DNA of 26,624 bases from CAYMEV01 sp964389675 [NCBI: uncultured Candidatus Sumerlaeota bacterium] (GTDB taxonomy: Bacteria; CAYMEV01), in assembly GCA_964389675.1 (NCBI GenBank), contig CAYMEV010000019.1, positions 1 to 26,624 of the forward strand, read 5' to 3'. Below the pieces are notes generated by a model. The model did not search any database and had not been told where the DNA came from. It saw only the letters and a list, made by a program, of their open reading frames with translations. The translations under genes were made by a program, and so were the position numbers. Below are positions 1-6,810 of this stretch, in pieces (the first letter of the stretch is position 1; each line of letters starts with the position of its first letter).

Positions 1-142
1 GGAGCAATCCACCTAAGTTTTTTTAAAATGTGTGTTGACAAAAGGGCGCACTACATTATGCCTTAAATAAAATGATAATATCCCATGTAGATGATATAAT
101 ATGTTTAAATGCTAAAGTATGGCTGTAATACATGATGTTTCT

Positions 143-378
143 GAAGAAACATCAATAAGAATCCATAAGAAATGATGCTGGGAAACTCTAAAAAAAAATT
201 GCTGATGTATCACCCCAGCCATGTATAGACTATGAAATTCAAACTAACAGGAAGAAATATTTATAATTCAGGATATAATAAAAAGGGTACATTTCTATGT
301 TATTCTGACAATAGAAAATATTCCTTGACACCATATAGTTCGTATGTTAAAGTAAATTATTGGAGTTTAATAAATTAG
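143..378 (+). pseudogene. Remnant of a gene family also decayed at 5424-6018 (3' part only)
   Basis: This stretch aligns with 5884-6007 further right. Shared parts are the run of aactcta followed by A's at 184-190, the segment around 241-256 encoding L-T-G-R/K, and an exact 22-base match at 289-310 (other copy 5986-6007) encoding T-F-L-C-Y-S-D. From 232 an open stretch of 48 codons runs to a TAG at 376-378, but the reading frame upstream is interrupted by several stops, so I read it as the broken C-terminal end of a gene. The product family is unknown. The small open frame from ATG 232 could in principle be translated, but it has no good ribosome binding site. Confidence 0.5.
325..353 (+). 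promoter_or_regulatory. Candidate sigma70-type promoter for the repeat-bearing gene at 391
   Basis: TTGACA at 325-330 is a perfect -35 box. A 17-base spacer leads to TAAAGT at 348-353, four of six matches to the -10 consensus. The expected transcript would begin around 360 and carry a short leader with GAGG at 378-381 ahead of the ATG at 391. A TTGACA also follows the homologous remnant at 6021-6026 at nearly the same distance, so the box may belong to the duplicated segment. Confidence 0.4.
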
Positions 379-390
379 AGGTATTATAAA

Positions 391-695
391 ATGTTCAAAT
401 CCGTTCAAATCCGTTCAAATCCGTTCAAATCCAGACAATAATCCTAGTCCTACTATTAGCCCTCTTTCTAACTTGTACTATCTATGCTCAAGATTATAAG
501 GAATATTATCTAATTAAAAAAGAAAGGCTAAGTGAACAAGAAGTATCTCAAGATATAAAAGATATCTATTTTCCATATCTCCATATTAAATCTGTTGAAA
601 TTAATTCAGTTTTGACTGCAAAGCAGATAGTAAAAGGATAAGATAAAATAATTATTAACCTAACTGAAGATTATAAAACACAAATAATCAGATGA
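391..695 (+). pseudogene. Short exported-protein gene put out of frame by a 10-bp repeat at its start
   Basis: ATG at 391, preceded by GAGG at 378-381, opens into four 10-bp repeats and hits TAA at 439-441 after 16 codons. If two repeat units are removed, or one added, the same ATG reads through a typical signal peptide (hydrophobic core, then a cleavage site ending I-Y-A) into a mature part beginning QDYKEYY. That frame stops at TAA 639-641. Beyond this TAA it stays open for 17 more codons to TGA 693-695, which lies in the ribosome binding site of the next gene. So it carries a frame-breaking repeat number and perhaps also a nonsense mutation. It is either a phase-variable gene now OFF or a dying gene. 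The product family is not recognised. The downstream frame has no alternative ATG, GTG or TTG before the signal peptide. Confidence 0.55.
393..432 (+). repeat. Four perfect tandem copies of a 10-bp unit (gttcaaatcc)
   Basis: Units lie at 393-402, 403-412, 413-422 and 423-432 with no mismatch. The first unit begins with the G of the ATG start codon. Because 10 is not a multiple of three, each gain or loss of a unit shifts the downstream frame. Confidence 0.95.
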
Positions 696-704
696 GGTAA
701 ATTT

Positions 705-1751
705 ATGAATATACAAAAGCCTGCTATTTTTTTCTTATTTCTATTGCTATGCATTAGTAATTTAACTTTTTCTGCTCCGTTATTAATTATTAAAAATAAA
801 GACATTATTGCTGGTAAAATTCCCTATTCTAATAATATAGAGTTTTCATATACTGTCTTTAATAAAGGTAATGAAACCGCTATTATAAGTGATATTCTTT
901 ATACCTGCAAATTCGCTTCGGTTAAATATGACAGTGAAATTAAACCAGGAGAAAATGGCAAAATTTATGTTCAACTATTTCTTGAACCATCAATTAGCAG
1001 TATTGCGGTTGGATTTGTCATAATCAACAATTCTGCTGATGATGCGATAGGATTATCATATAAAGCAGAAATAATTCATGATATATATGCCTTCTCTGAC
1101 AACGACCTTCCTATAGATATATACCCAGACACAAAATTATTACAAAAAAATTTCTATTTTCTATCTTTGAGAAGCAATCTAGAAATTGTTGACGTCCATT
1201 CAGACTTTAATTTTATGAAAGCAAAATACAAAAAAATAGAAAAGATTGATGAATTTATTAATAAAACCAATATACCCAGAAGTATTGAATATTCAGATAT
1301 AGAATCTTTATGGTATATCAACATTGAAATAGACGCAGTAAAAGCATTAAAATATCTCGAGAAAACTAATCAAGATTATATATGTGGATCTGATTATATA
1401 ATTTATACAAATGATAATAGATATCCTTTATTTCCAATAGGATTAAAGTTTCAAAAGCAGTCATATTTTATATCTTATCCAGATATTGTCCGTCTAAAAG
1501 CTAATTCAAAAGAAAAAAATAAGATAATTATTAAAAATAAATGCAGGAAAAACTTTTGTATAAGAGATATTAAATCCAGCATAGATTTTGTCAGCGCTAA
1601 CCGAATTACCAAAGGTTCGTTAAATGAGCATTTGTTAATTATCTCATTAAATTATGATGAATCCAGTAGTGAAATGAATGGCTTATTAAAGATAACAACT
1701 GATTTTAAACCTCAAGATAAAATATTAATTCCATTTTATATCGAAAAATGA
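705..1751 (+). CDS. Secreted DUF1573-like beta-sandwich protein
   Basis: The 348-residue product has a clear signal peptide (residues 1-24, hydrophobic core with three leucines, cleavage near T-F-S-A). Residues about 30-125 have the DUF1573 (HYDIN/ASPM-like Ig fold) layout: an opening G-K-I, then F-x-Y-T-V-x-N-K-G-N-E, then a strand with Y-T-C, then I-K-P-G-E-x-G. The usual second cysteine of the family's C-x-C motif is absent. The C-terminal half is lysine- and isoleucine-rich; residues about 255-345 again look like a beta-sandwich (K-N-K-C-R-K-N-F) and may be a second degenerate copy. GAGG at 694-697 sets the start. Proteins of this fold are usually exported and structural or partner-binding rather than catalytic. 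Base composition is very AT-rich. It lies upstream of a Cys-rich secreted peptide, with which it may be co-transcribed (44-base gap). Confidence 0.75.
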   Translation: MNIQKPAIFFLFLLLCISNLTFSAPLLIIKNKDIIAGKIPYSNNIEFSYTVFNKGNETAIISDILYTCKFASVKYDSEIKPGENGKIYVQLFLEPSISSIAVGFVIINNSADDAIGLSYKAEIIHDIYAFSDNDLPIDIYPDTKLLQKNFYFLSLRSNLEIVDVHSDFNFMKAKYKKIEKIDEFINKTNIPRSIEYSDIESLWYINIEIDAVKALKYLEKTNQDYICGSDYIIYTNDNRYPLFPIGLKFQKQSYFISYPDIVRLKANSKEKNKIIIKNKCRKNFCIRDIKSSIDFVSANRITKGSLNEHLLIISLNYDESSSEMNGLLKITTDFKPQDKILIPFYIEK

Positions 1752-1795
1752 ACAAAGATTTAACATATTCCATAAAATAAAAAAGGAGTAAAATA

Positions 1796-2065
1796 ATGAA
1801 GAAGGTCTTATCATTAGTTCCGATTATTGCTTTATTTTTGCTTGTGAACATGGGTTATGAATCTGCTGAACCTGGTCCTGGCTGGTGTTGGAATTGCAGA
1901 GAATATAATTCCTATATAACATATCAGGGTGAAGGCTGTAACTGGTCGACTGCATGCAAGTGCGAACCATGCGGCATGATACCACGCTATTGTGAGGAAG
2001 GTGTTTGCAAGAATCCCTCTGGGGTGTGGGTCCAATGTGTCTTTTATGGTGGTGATATCTATTGA
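1796..2065 (+). CDS. Small secreted cysteine-rich peptide (89 aa, 9 Cys)
   Basis: An AAGGAG ribosome binding site lies a few bases before the ATG. Residues 1-24 form a signal peptide (M-K-K, hydrophobic core 7-18, likely cleavage after E-S-A). The roughly 65-residue mature peptide holds nine cysteines (31, 34, 48, 54, 56, 59, 66, 71, 81) in C-x2-C, C-x5-C-x-C-x2-C and C-x4-C spacing, plus four tryptophans and several glycines. An odd number of cysteines leaves at least one unpaired, or used for dimerisation or attachment. I do not recognise the family. It resembles in general style the short exported Cys-rich peptides encoded beside DUF1573 or beta-propeller proteins in some Bacteroidota, but I see no diagnostic NVEALA-type motif. 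A disulfide-rich toxin, bacteriocin or adhesion peptide are all possible; none is shown by sequence. No immunity, transport or maturation gene is adjacent. Confidence 0.75.
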   Translation: MKKVLSLVPIIALFLLVNMGYESAEPGPGWCWNCREYNSYITYQGEGCNWSTACKCEPCGMIPRYCEEGVCKNPSGVWVQCVFYGGDIY

Positions 2066-2242
2066 TTTTTTATCTGTTTCAATCATTAGGCTTTATAAAA
2101 ATATAGAATATTTTACCCTCATTATTATGTTATTATAATATGCAATATTTATTTATTCAATATCGTAAATTATTATAGTATTCTACTATTATTTTATATG
2201 ATTAAACAGCCTATTAAATAAGTTTAGAGAAAGGAGAGCGTT

Positions 2243-2890
2243 ATGATAAAGAAGGTCTTGTTTTCATTTATTTTGGTTCTTATATTACATCCTTTATATT
2301 CTTTTTCATTTAATATTTCTAATCTAGGTATTGAAGTAAAGTTGGTTCAGGTTGTACAGGGCACCTATGGGCCTTATAAAAATCTAAACCCATATGACAT
2401 TATTATTTCAGTCGCTGGAGAAGAATTTGAGGAACCTTATTGGCAGATCCAGAGAGAAATGGAAAAAGATGAGGATTATATAAAATTTACTGTCCTTAGG
2501 GCAAGTAATGATGAAGAATCTGTTAATGTAAAAAAATTCTTATTAAAAGATGCTAATAAAAAAATTAAATTTGCAGACAGAGAAGAAGATTTTCATCTAA
2601 ACAGGAATCCTGACAGAAAGATGTTAGGGTTTATTGCGAAAAATATGCTTATGGTCACTAAAAAGAACAAAGATAGTCATTTTCCTCTGGAAATTGGTGA
2701 TTTATTCTATGTGAATTATCAAAATGTAGATACACTAAGTCAACTTGTAAGTCCATTACTGAATACCATACAAGGTGAAAAAATAAATCTTTATGCTATA
2801 AAGAAAGATGGATTAGAATTATTAAGCAAAGGATTGCCAGAAGGCAAAGAATATATTATTGCAGAATTATTTTTTGCTGTTCCTGATTAA
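2243..2890 (+). CDS. Secreted protein with two degenerate PDZ-like domains
   Basis: Residues 1-21 are a signal peptide (M-I-K-K, then a Leu/Phe-rich core). Residues about 28-97 follow the bacterial PDZ pattern: a G-P-Y-K-N-L-N-P-Y-D-I-I-I-S-V-A-G-E segment (carrier of the usual D-I-I-x-x-V-x-G strand), a helix, then D-Y-I-K-F-T-V-L-R. A second, weaker copy spans about 125-190 with I-G-D-L-F-Y-V-N-Y-Q, a helix, and K-I-N-L-Y-A-I-K-K-D-G. There is no protease domain: no Ser/His/Asp triad can be placed. The protein therefore looks like a stand-alone peptide-binding or scaffolding module acting outside the cytoplasm. GGAGAG just upstream sets the start. The gene is as AT-rich as its left-hand neighbours. 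Confidence 0.6.
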   Translation: MIKKVLFSFILVLILHPLYSFSFNISNLGIEVKLVQVVQGTYGPYKNLNPYDIIISVAGEEFEEPYWQIQREMEKDEDYIKFTVLRASNDEESVNVKKFLLKDANKKIKFADREEDFHLNRNPDRKMLGFIAKNMLMVTKKNKDSHFPLEIGDLFYVNYQNVDTLSQLVSPLLNTIQGEKINLYAIKKDGLELLSKGLPEGKEYIIAELFFAVPD

Positions 2891-2929
2891 GCAAATTATT
2901 CAGGAAAGCAGCTTTTATATGCCATGCAG

Positions 2930-2954
2930 AAAAAAGTGGTTATTAAAAACCACT
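2930..2954 (-). terminator. Hairpin with T-run only on the minus strand
   Basis: A perfect 7-bp stem (AGTGGTT at 2935-2941, AACCACT at 2948-2954) with a 6-base loop is flanked on its left by six A's ending at 2935. That gives an intrinsic-terminator shape only for minus-strand transcription, yet both flanking genes are on the plus strand. It may still act as a weak plus-strand terminator or RNA-stabilising hairpin at the end of the PDZ-like gene. Confidence 0.4.
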
Positions 2955-3041
2955 GATCAGGCGATATAAATTACTTTATTTGAATCTTTGCTGTTTTTAT
3001 TATCATTTAGCTGTATATAATTATATTGGGAGATAATTAAT

Positions 3042-5345
3042 ATGAAAGTGCATATTAAAAAAATTATATGTATCCTGATTATTGGATTAATCTGTAATTT
3101 AGCTTATGCAAAAAGCCTGATAGTTAACACATCTGACAATACAAATACAGATCAAATAAATATTCTCATCTACAACGAATCTGAAGGAAGCTATTATAAT
3201 ATTGCAAATTATCAATGCAGATCAGGAGAGAAGATACCATTAGAACTGCCTGAGGAAGAAAATGCTTATGTAATTGTGGATCATCCTTCCTATGCATTAT
3301 ATATAGATAGACTCAAATCCTCAGATCCTGAAGACAAAATAATATCTCTGGAAAAGGGAAGTCAGATTATGGTTGAGATCCATGATTATGCAGGCAATCC
3401 ACTGCAAGGAGTGCATTGCATGGTAGAGATACAGATACAGCCCTTTGGGCATAGAGTGATAAGGAAATCAGCTACTGATGAAACAGGCAAGACAGTACTA
3501 AAAAATCTTATATCCCTGCACACCATGGACATTATAGAACTAAGCCATGAAATAACGCTTACAAAAGAAGGGTATTTTACAGAAACCCGATATATTGACA
3601 TTAAAGACCATAAATTTGAACTTATCCCGGAAAATGCTATTTTTGGAAGAGTTGAGAATATAAATGGTTATCCTGCAGAAGGTGTAATTTTAACTCTTCG
3701 GGATGCCGGCAATGGGATAATAAAGGAAACAGTATCAGGTCCTGATGGCAAATTCATCCTCATACTCAATAAAGAACAATCTTCAGGTACCTTTCAGATG
3801 CAATTTTCATCACACGGCCTTATTAATGAACAGACTCAGAATGACATATTTATTTCCAAAGATCCATATATCTTCCAGGTAGATTATGTTTTTGCAGTTC
3901 AGGGGACTGTGGTAAATGAATCCTTTGACACAGTTGAAAAATTTCTCGTATCACTGGGTGTATTTTCTGATGATTTCAGGCCGGCACCCAACAAGAGGCT
4001 ATTTAATGATAAGGAAGGCAGGTTCTGTATCGGACTGGGCAGTCATGCAATTCATGATTCTTATAATTATTATATTGAGATATTTTCAGAAAAGCATGGC
4101 AAGCAATATCAGGTTATAAATCTTAAAAAAGGGCTCAATGATCTTGGTGAAATACAGCTTAAAATGGCACCGGGCCTAGAAGGCAAAGTGATCGATTACT
4201 ATACATCCAGACCTGTGAAAGATGTGAAAATCTGCCTGCTTGATGAAGGAAATGAATCAGCAAGCCAGATGAACAGATTTACCCGGAATTGCCACAGCAT
4301 TATCAAAACAGATGAAGACGGCAAATTCTCTATAAATAATCTTGGAGGTAATACATACAGAGCGCTTTTTGAAAAGGAAGGATATGCTCCTTTAATGAGC
4401 GATACATTCACTGTCCCTGAGGATAGGAACTACGATATGAAGGATATTAAGCTATCAAAAGGAAACAGGGTTATTGGGGAGATTAAGGCCAGGAACCTGC
4501 AGGAAGATGAGATTGATTTCTCATCAATGAGAATTATCGCTGAAGATGGACCAGGTCTCTTCCCTGGGGAATTCCGTGAAGGAACTATAAACAGGAACAG
4601 TTTTGCAATTATGATGCTGGCCCGCGGCAGATACAGGGTCAAACTATATTACAAGGGTATAAGATACTATAAATACGTGACTTTTAATGAGGAATGCTGT
4701 GCTACAGAGAAAATTGACTTTTACATAGGCGGAACTGATGTCTCCGGCTTCGTTTATCTTGCAGGTGAGCCAATACCCGATACAAAAATAACTTTTACTC
4801 AAGATAGCTCTATAGAATCCCCTGATCACAGACCACATGCCTGTATGGATCCTTTCATTCCAGAAATAGAAATGTATGGTTATGAAAAAACTAATACCTA
4901 TGAAAGTATTACTGATGCTAATGGAAGATACTCCATTACTCAGGTAGAACCCGGATCATATATAATAGAGTTTAATAAGTTCTACCCTGGTTTCAAATTG
5001 CCAGATAAAGATATACATGTTGAGGATGTAGCATATATGCAATATGATATACACATAAAGGGTGCAGTTATAAAGCTTAATATTAGAAATGATCAGAATG
5101 AACCTGTCTCAGCATCGGTTATTGTCAAACCTAAAAACGAAACAGATACTGGCAGATACCATTTTTCAACTTCAGACCCTGCTGGTCATTCTGTTATAAC
5201 TATAACAGAAATGGGAACATATGATATTCAGATTGGTGGGGTTGATAACTATGAGCCAGTATATATCGAGGATATAATTATAGATGCTTATGAACAGGAA
5301 TATGAATTTGATGTAATGGTTGAAGAGAAGATAATACTCCAATAA
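3042..5345 (+). CDS. Large secreted protein of carboxypeptidase-regulatory-like (beta-sandwich) modules
   Basis: The 767-residue product starts after GGGAGAT with a signal peptide (residues 1-24, ending A-Y-A). The rest is a string of CarboxypepD_reg / prealbumin-like beta modules. Each is recognised by a G-x-V...P-x-x-G-V opening followed by a D-x-x-G-x-F/Y turn and a closing G-x-Y-x-I or similar strand. Approximate starts are residues 106 (V-E-I-H-D-Y-A-G-N-P-L-Q-G-V), 198 (I-F-G-R-V, with S-G-P-D-G-K-F), 377 (L-E-G-K-V, with D-E-D-G-K-F-S-I), 564 (V-S-G-F-V, with D-A-N-G-R-Y-S-I) and 671 (last, degenerate). No enzymatic domain is visible. In known proteins such modules are rigid spacers or ligand-binding units on the cell surface or in the periplasm. 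There is no sorting signal or C-terminal anchor, so localisation beyond secretion is open. Confidence 0.75.
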   Translation: MKVHIKKIICILIIGLICNLAYAKSLIVNTSDNTNTDQINILIYNESEGSYYNIANYQCRSGEKIPLELPEEENAYVIVDHPSYALYIDRLKSSDPEDKIISLEKGSQIMVEIHDYAGNPLQGVHCMVEIQIQPFGHRVIRKSATDETGKTVLKNLISLHTMDIIELSHEITLTKEGYFTETRYIDIKDHKFELIPENAIFGRVENINGYPAEGVILTLRDAGNGIIKETVSGPDGKFILILNKEQSSGTFQMQFSSHGLINEQTQNDIFISKDPYIFQVDYVFAVQGTVVNESFDTVEKFLVSLGVFSDDFRPAPNKRLFNDKEGRFCIGLGSHAIHDSYNYYIEIFSEKHGKQYQVINLKKGLNDLGEIQLKMAPGLEGKVIDYYTSRPVKDVKICLLDEGNESASQMNRFTRNCHSIIKTDEDGKFSINNLGGNTYRALFEKEGYAPLMSDTFTVPEDRNYDMKDIKLSKGNRVIGEIKARNLQEDEIDFSSMRIIAEDGPGLFPGEFREGTINRNSFAIMMLARGRYRVKLYYKGIRYYKYVTFNEECCATEKIDFYIGGTDVSGFVYLAGEPIPDTKITFTQDSSIESPDHRPHACMDPFIPEIEMYGYEKTNTYESITDANGRYSITQVEPGSYIIEFNKFYPGFKLPDKDIHVEDVAYMQYDIHIKGAVIKLNIRNDQNEPVSASVIVKPKNETDTGRYHFSTSDPAGHSVITITEMGTYDIQIGGVDNYEPVYIEDIIIDAYEQEYEFDVMVEEKIILQ

Positions 5346-5423
5346 TTATACATAAAAAATAAATTGGAAGCTGATCAGGATCCTTTGTCAAAACAAACAT
5401 AGCATTTTAATGAGAGGGCTTTC

Positions 5424-6018
5424 GTGAAGAAGAGGTACTATATAATATTTTCAATTCTTGCAATGGGATTACTGGCCTTTTATTTGGGTTTTTTATTCCT
5501 CATTCATCAAGAAAGAAAATATTTAGCAATAATATCCACAAAAGAAAATATTCATAATGTCCCTGAAAGATAAAAAAAGATATATAGAAACAATAGATGC
5601 AAAAGCCGGGAAAAAACACTCAAAGCTATATTTTATCTGATAGATAATTAGACATAGAGGAAAACAATCTATAAGCAACTGGAATAAGAGGAATAAGATC
5701 TGATGTGGTCCAATTGTCGATACAAACTATTAAGATCCAGGAAGATAGCTTTACTTTAATCATGAAAAAACGGAAACTGGGATATACCAGAGAAGGAATT
5801 TGTCTTCGGCAGTTTTATTGAGAGGCATCCTATTAAATTAAGGTATTAAGGACAAACTGCATAATCACTCAGTTATCCTGGATTCCATTAGAAATAATCC
5901 TGGCAACTCTAAAAAGACAATCCCTATTCTTGTATTTAAGCTTACAGGAAAAGATATAAATAGTTTTATATATTATGGGAGAAGGACATTTCTATGTTAT
6001 TCTGACAGACTTATTTAA
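5424..6018 (+). pseudogene. Decayed gene for a membrane-anchored protein, frameshifted several times
   Basis: A GTG at 5424, preceded by GAGAGGG, opens a 49-codon frame to TAA 5571-5573 that encodes M-K-K-R followed by one long hydrophobic segment (about residues 5-27). After it, coding-like stretches continue in shifting frames to 6018. These run from about 5701 into R-S-D-V-V-Q-L-S-I-Q-T, then a stretch with F-V-F-G-S-F-I-E-R-H-P, and finally a frame open from 5842 to TAA 6016-6018 ending T-F-L-C-Y-S-D-R-L-I. Joined, they would make a protein of about 195 residues with an N-terminal anchor. The last part is paralogous to 143-378, with an exact 22-base match (5986-6007). Alternatively the first 49 codons are a genuine small membrane protein and only the rest is dead. 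The function is unknown. Confidence 0.5.
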
Positions 6019-6020
6019 TA

Positions 6021-6049
6021 TTGACAAAAGATCATTAAATATTTATTCA
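6021..6049 (+). promoter_or_regulatory. Possible promoter for the DUF2249/AhpD-like gene
   Basis: TTGACA at 6021-6026 is a perfect -35. With a 17-base spacer the -10 would be TATTCA (6044-6049), which matches only at the first three positions. It is the best candidate between the pseudogene end and the ATG at 6080. Confidence 0.3.
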
Positions 6050-6079
6050 TAAAACCAAAGATGGCAAAGGAGAGATGAC

Positions 6080-6799
6080 ATGGAACAGGCATGGCATGAG
6101 AAAAAAAATTCATACCCGGTAATAGATGTAAGGGCTCTTACAGGCAATTTCCTGCCGATGATACTTCATAAGGCACAGGATATAGAGACTGGCCAAGGCG
6201 TATGCATAGTGCAGAGCTTTGAGCCGAAACCGCTGTATTCAGCACTTGAGGACCTTGGTTTTGAACATATTACAGAACAGGTTTCTGATACAGAATACAG
6301 AGTATATTTCCACAGAAAGGAAAAAAGATCCATTAGCTATAAGACCGGTGCGGATATGCCCTTTAAGCCAACTGCAATATTGAACTACAAGTTCATTGAT
6401 GATATGCTCGCAGGTATAATCGTAGATTTCTGGGGGCATATCTGGGATAAAGAGGAGCCTGCCATAGACCTAAAAACAAAGCTTCTTTTCTCCATGAGCA
6501 ATGCCATCGGCGCATCAAGGTTCAGGCAGGCGACAAGAGAGCTTATAAAAGCCTATTCCCTGGGGGCAACAGTAAAGGAACTGGATGAACTGTTCGCTCT
6601 CTTTGCATGGAACCAGGGTATAGGTCATTTTTCATCAGAGATAGGAGCTTCAACAGTATTCGGTGTCTACAGGCATATAAAGTCCCGTGAGAAGGAAGGA
6701 ATGGACAGAAGGCAGATACTGGATGAAGTAATGAAGATCTTCGGCGAAACAAACCCCGAAGTAAATACGCTTTTTAAAAACCCTAAAAAGGATATATAA
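6080..6799 (+). CDS. DUF2249 domain fused to an AhpD/carboxymuconolactone-decarboxylase-like domain
   Basis: The 239-residue cytoplasmic protein starts at an ATG six bases after AAGGAGA. Residues about 10-82 match the DUF2249 (TusA-like) pattern: V-I-D-V-R-A-L, then a helix, then G-Q-G-V-C-I-V-Q-S-F-E-P-K-P-L-Y and a closing Y-R-V-Y-F. Residues about 95-225 are all-helical and read like the carboxymuconolactone decarboxylase / AhpD-like fold (K-T-K-L-L-F-S-M-S-N-A-I-G-A, R-E-L-I-K-A-Y-S-L-G-A-T-V-K-E-L). The redox C-x-x-C of true AhpD is absent, so peroxidase activity is unlikely. DUF2249 proteins are often linked to denitrification and redox metabolism, but here no such gene is nearby. The gene converges on the aminotransferase with an 11-base gap. 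GC content is clearly higher than in the genes to its left. Confidence 0.65.
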   Translation: MEQAWHEKKNSYPVIDVRALTGNFLPMILHKAQDIETGQGVCIVQSFEPKPLYSALEDLGFEHITEQVSDTEYRVYFHRKEKRSISYKTGADMPFKPTAILNYKFIDDMLAGIIVDFWGHIWDKEEPAIDLKTKLLFSMSNAIGASRFRQATRELIKAYSLGATVKELDELFALFAWNQGIGHFSSEIGASTVFGVYRHIKSREKEGMDRRQILDEVMKIFGETNPEVNTLFKNPKKDI

Positions 6800-6810
6800 A
6801 AGGCTTTTTA

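Noticed and set aside
35-63. TTGACA at 35-40 as a promoter
   Set aside because: No acceptable -10 box at a normal distance and no intact gene directly downstream.
393-432. Tandem repeats as a CRISPR or origin iteron array
   Set aside because: Units are 10 bp with no spacers, only four copies, and lie exactly on a start codon; no replication or Cas gene is nearby.
1796-2065. Cys-rich peptide as a bacteriocin
   Set aside because: It has a general signal peptide rather than a double-glycine leader, and no immunity, transporter or modification gene is beside it, so the label is not supported.
6080-6799. C-terminal domain as an alkylhydroperoxidase
   Set aside because: The catalytic C-x-x-C of AhpD is absent.
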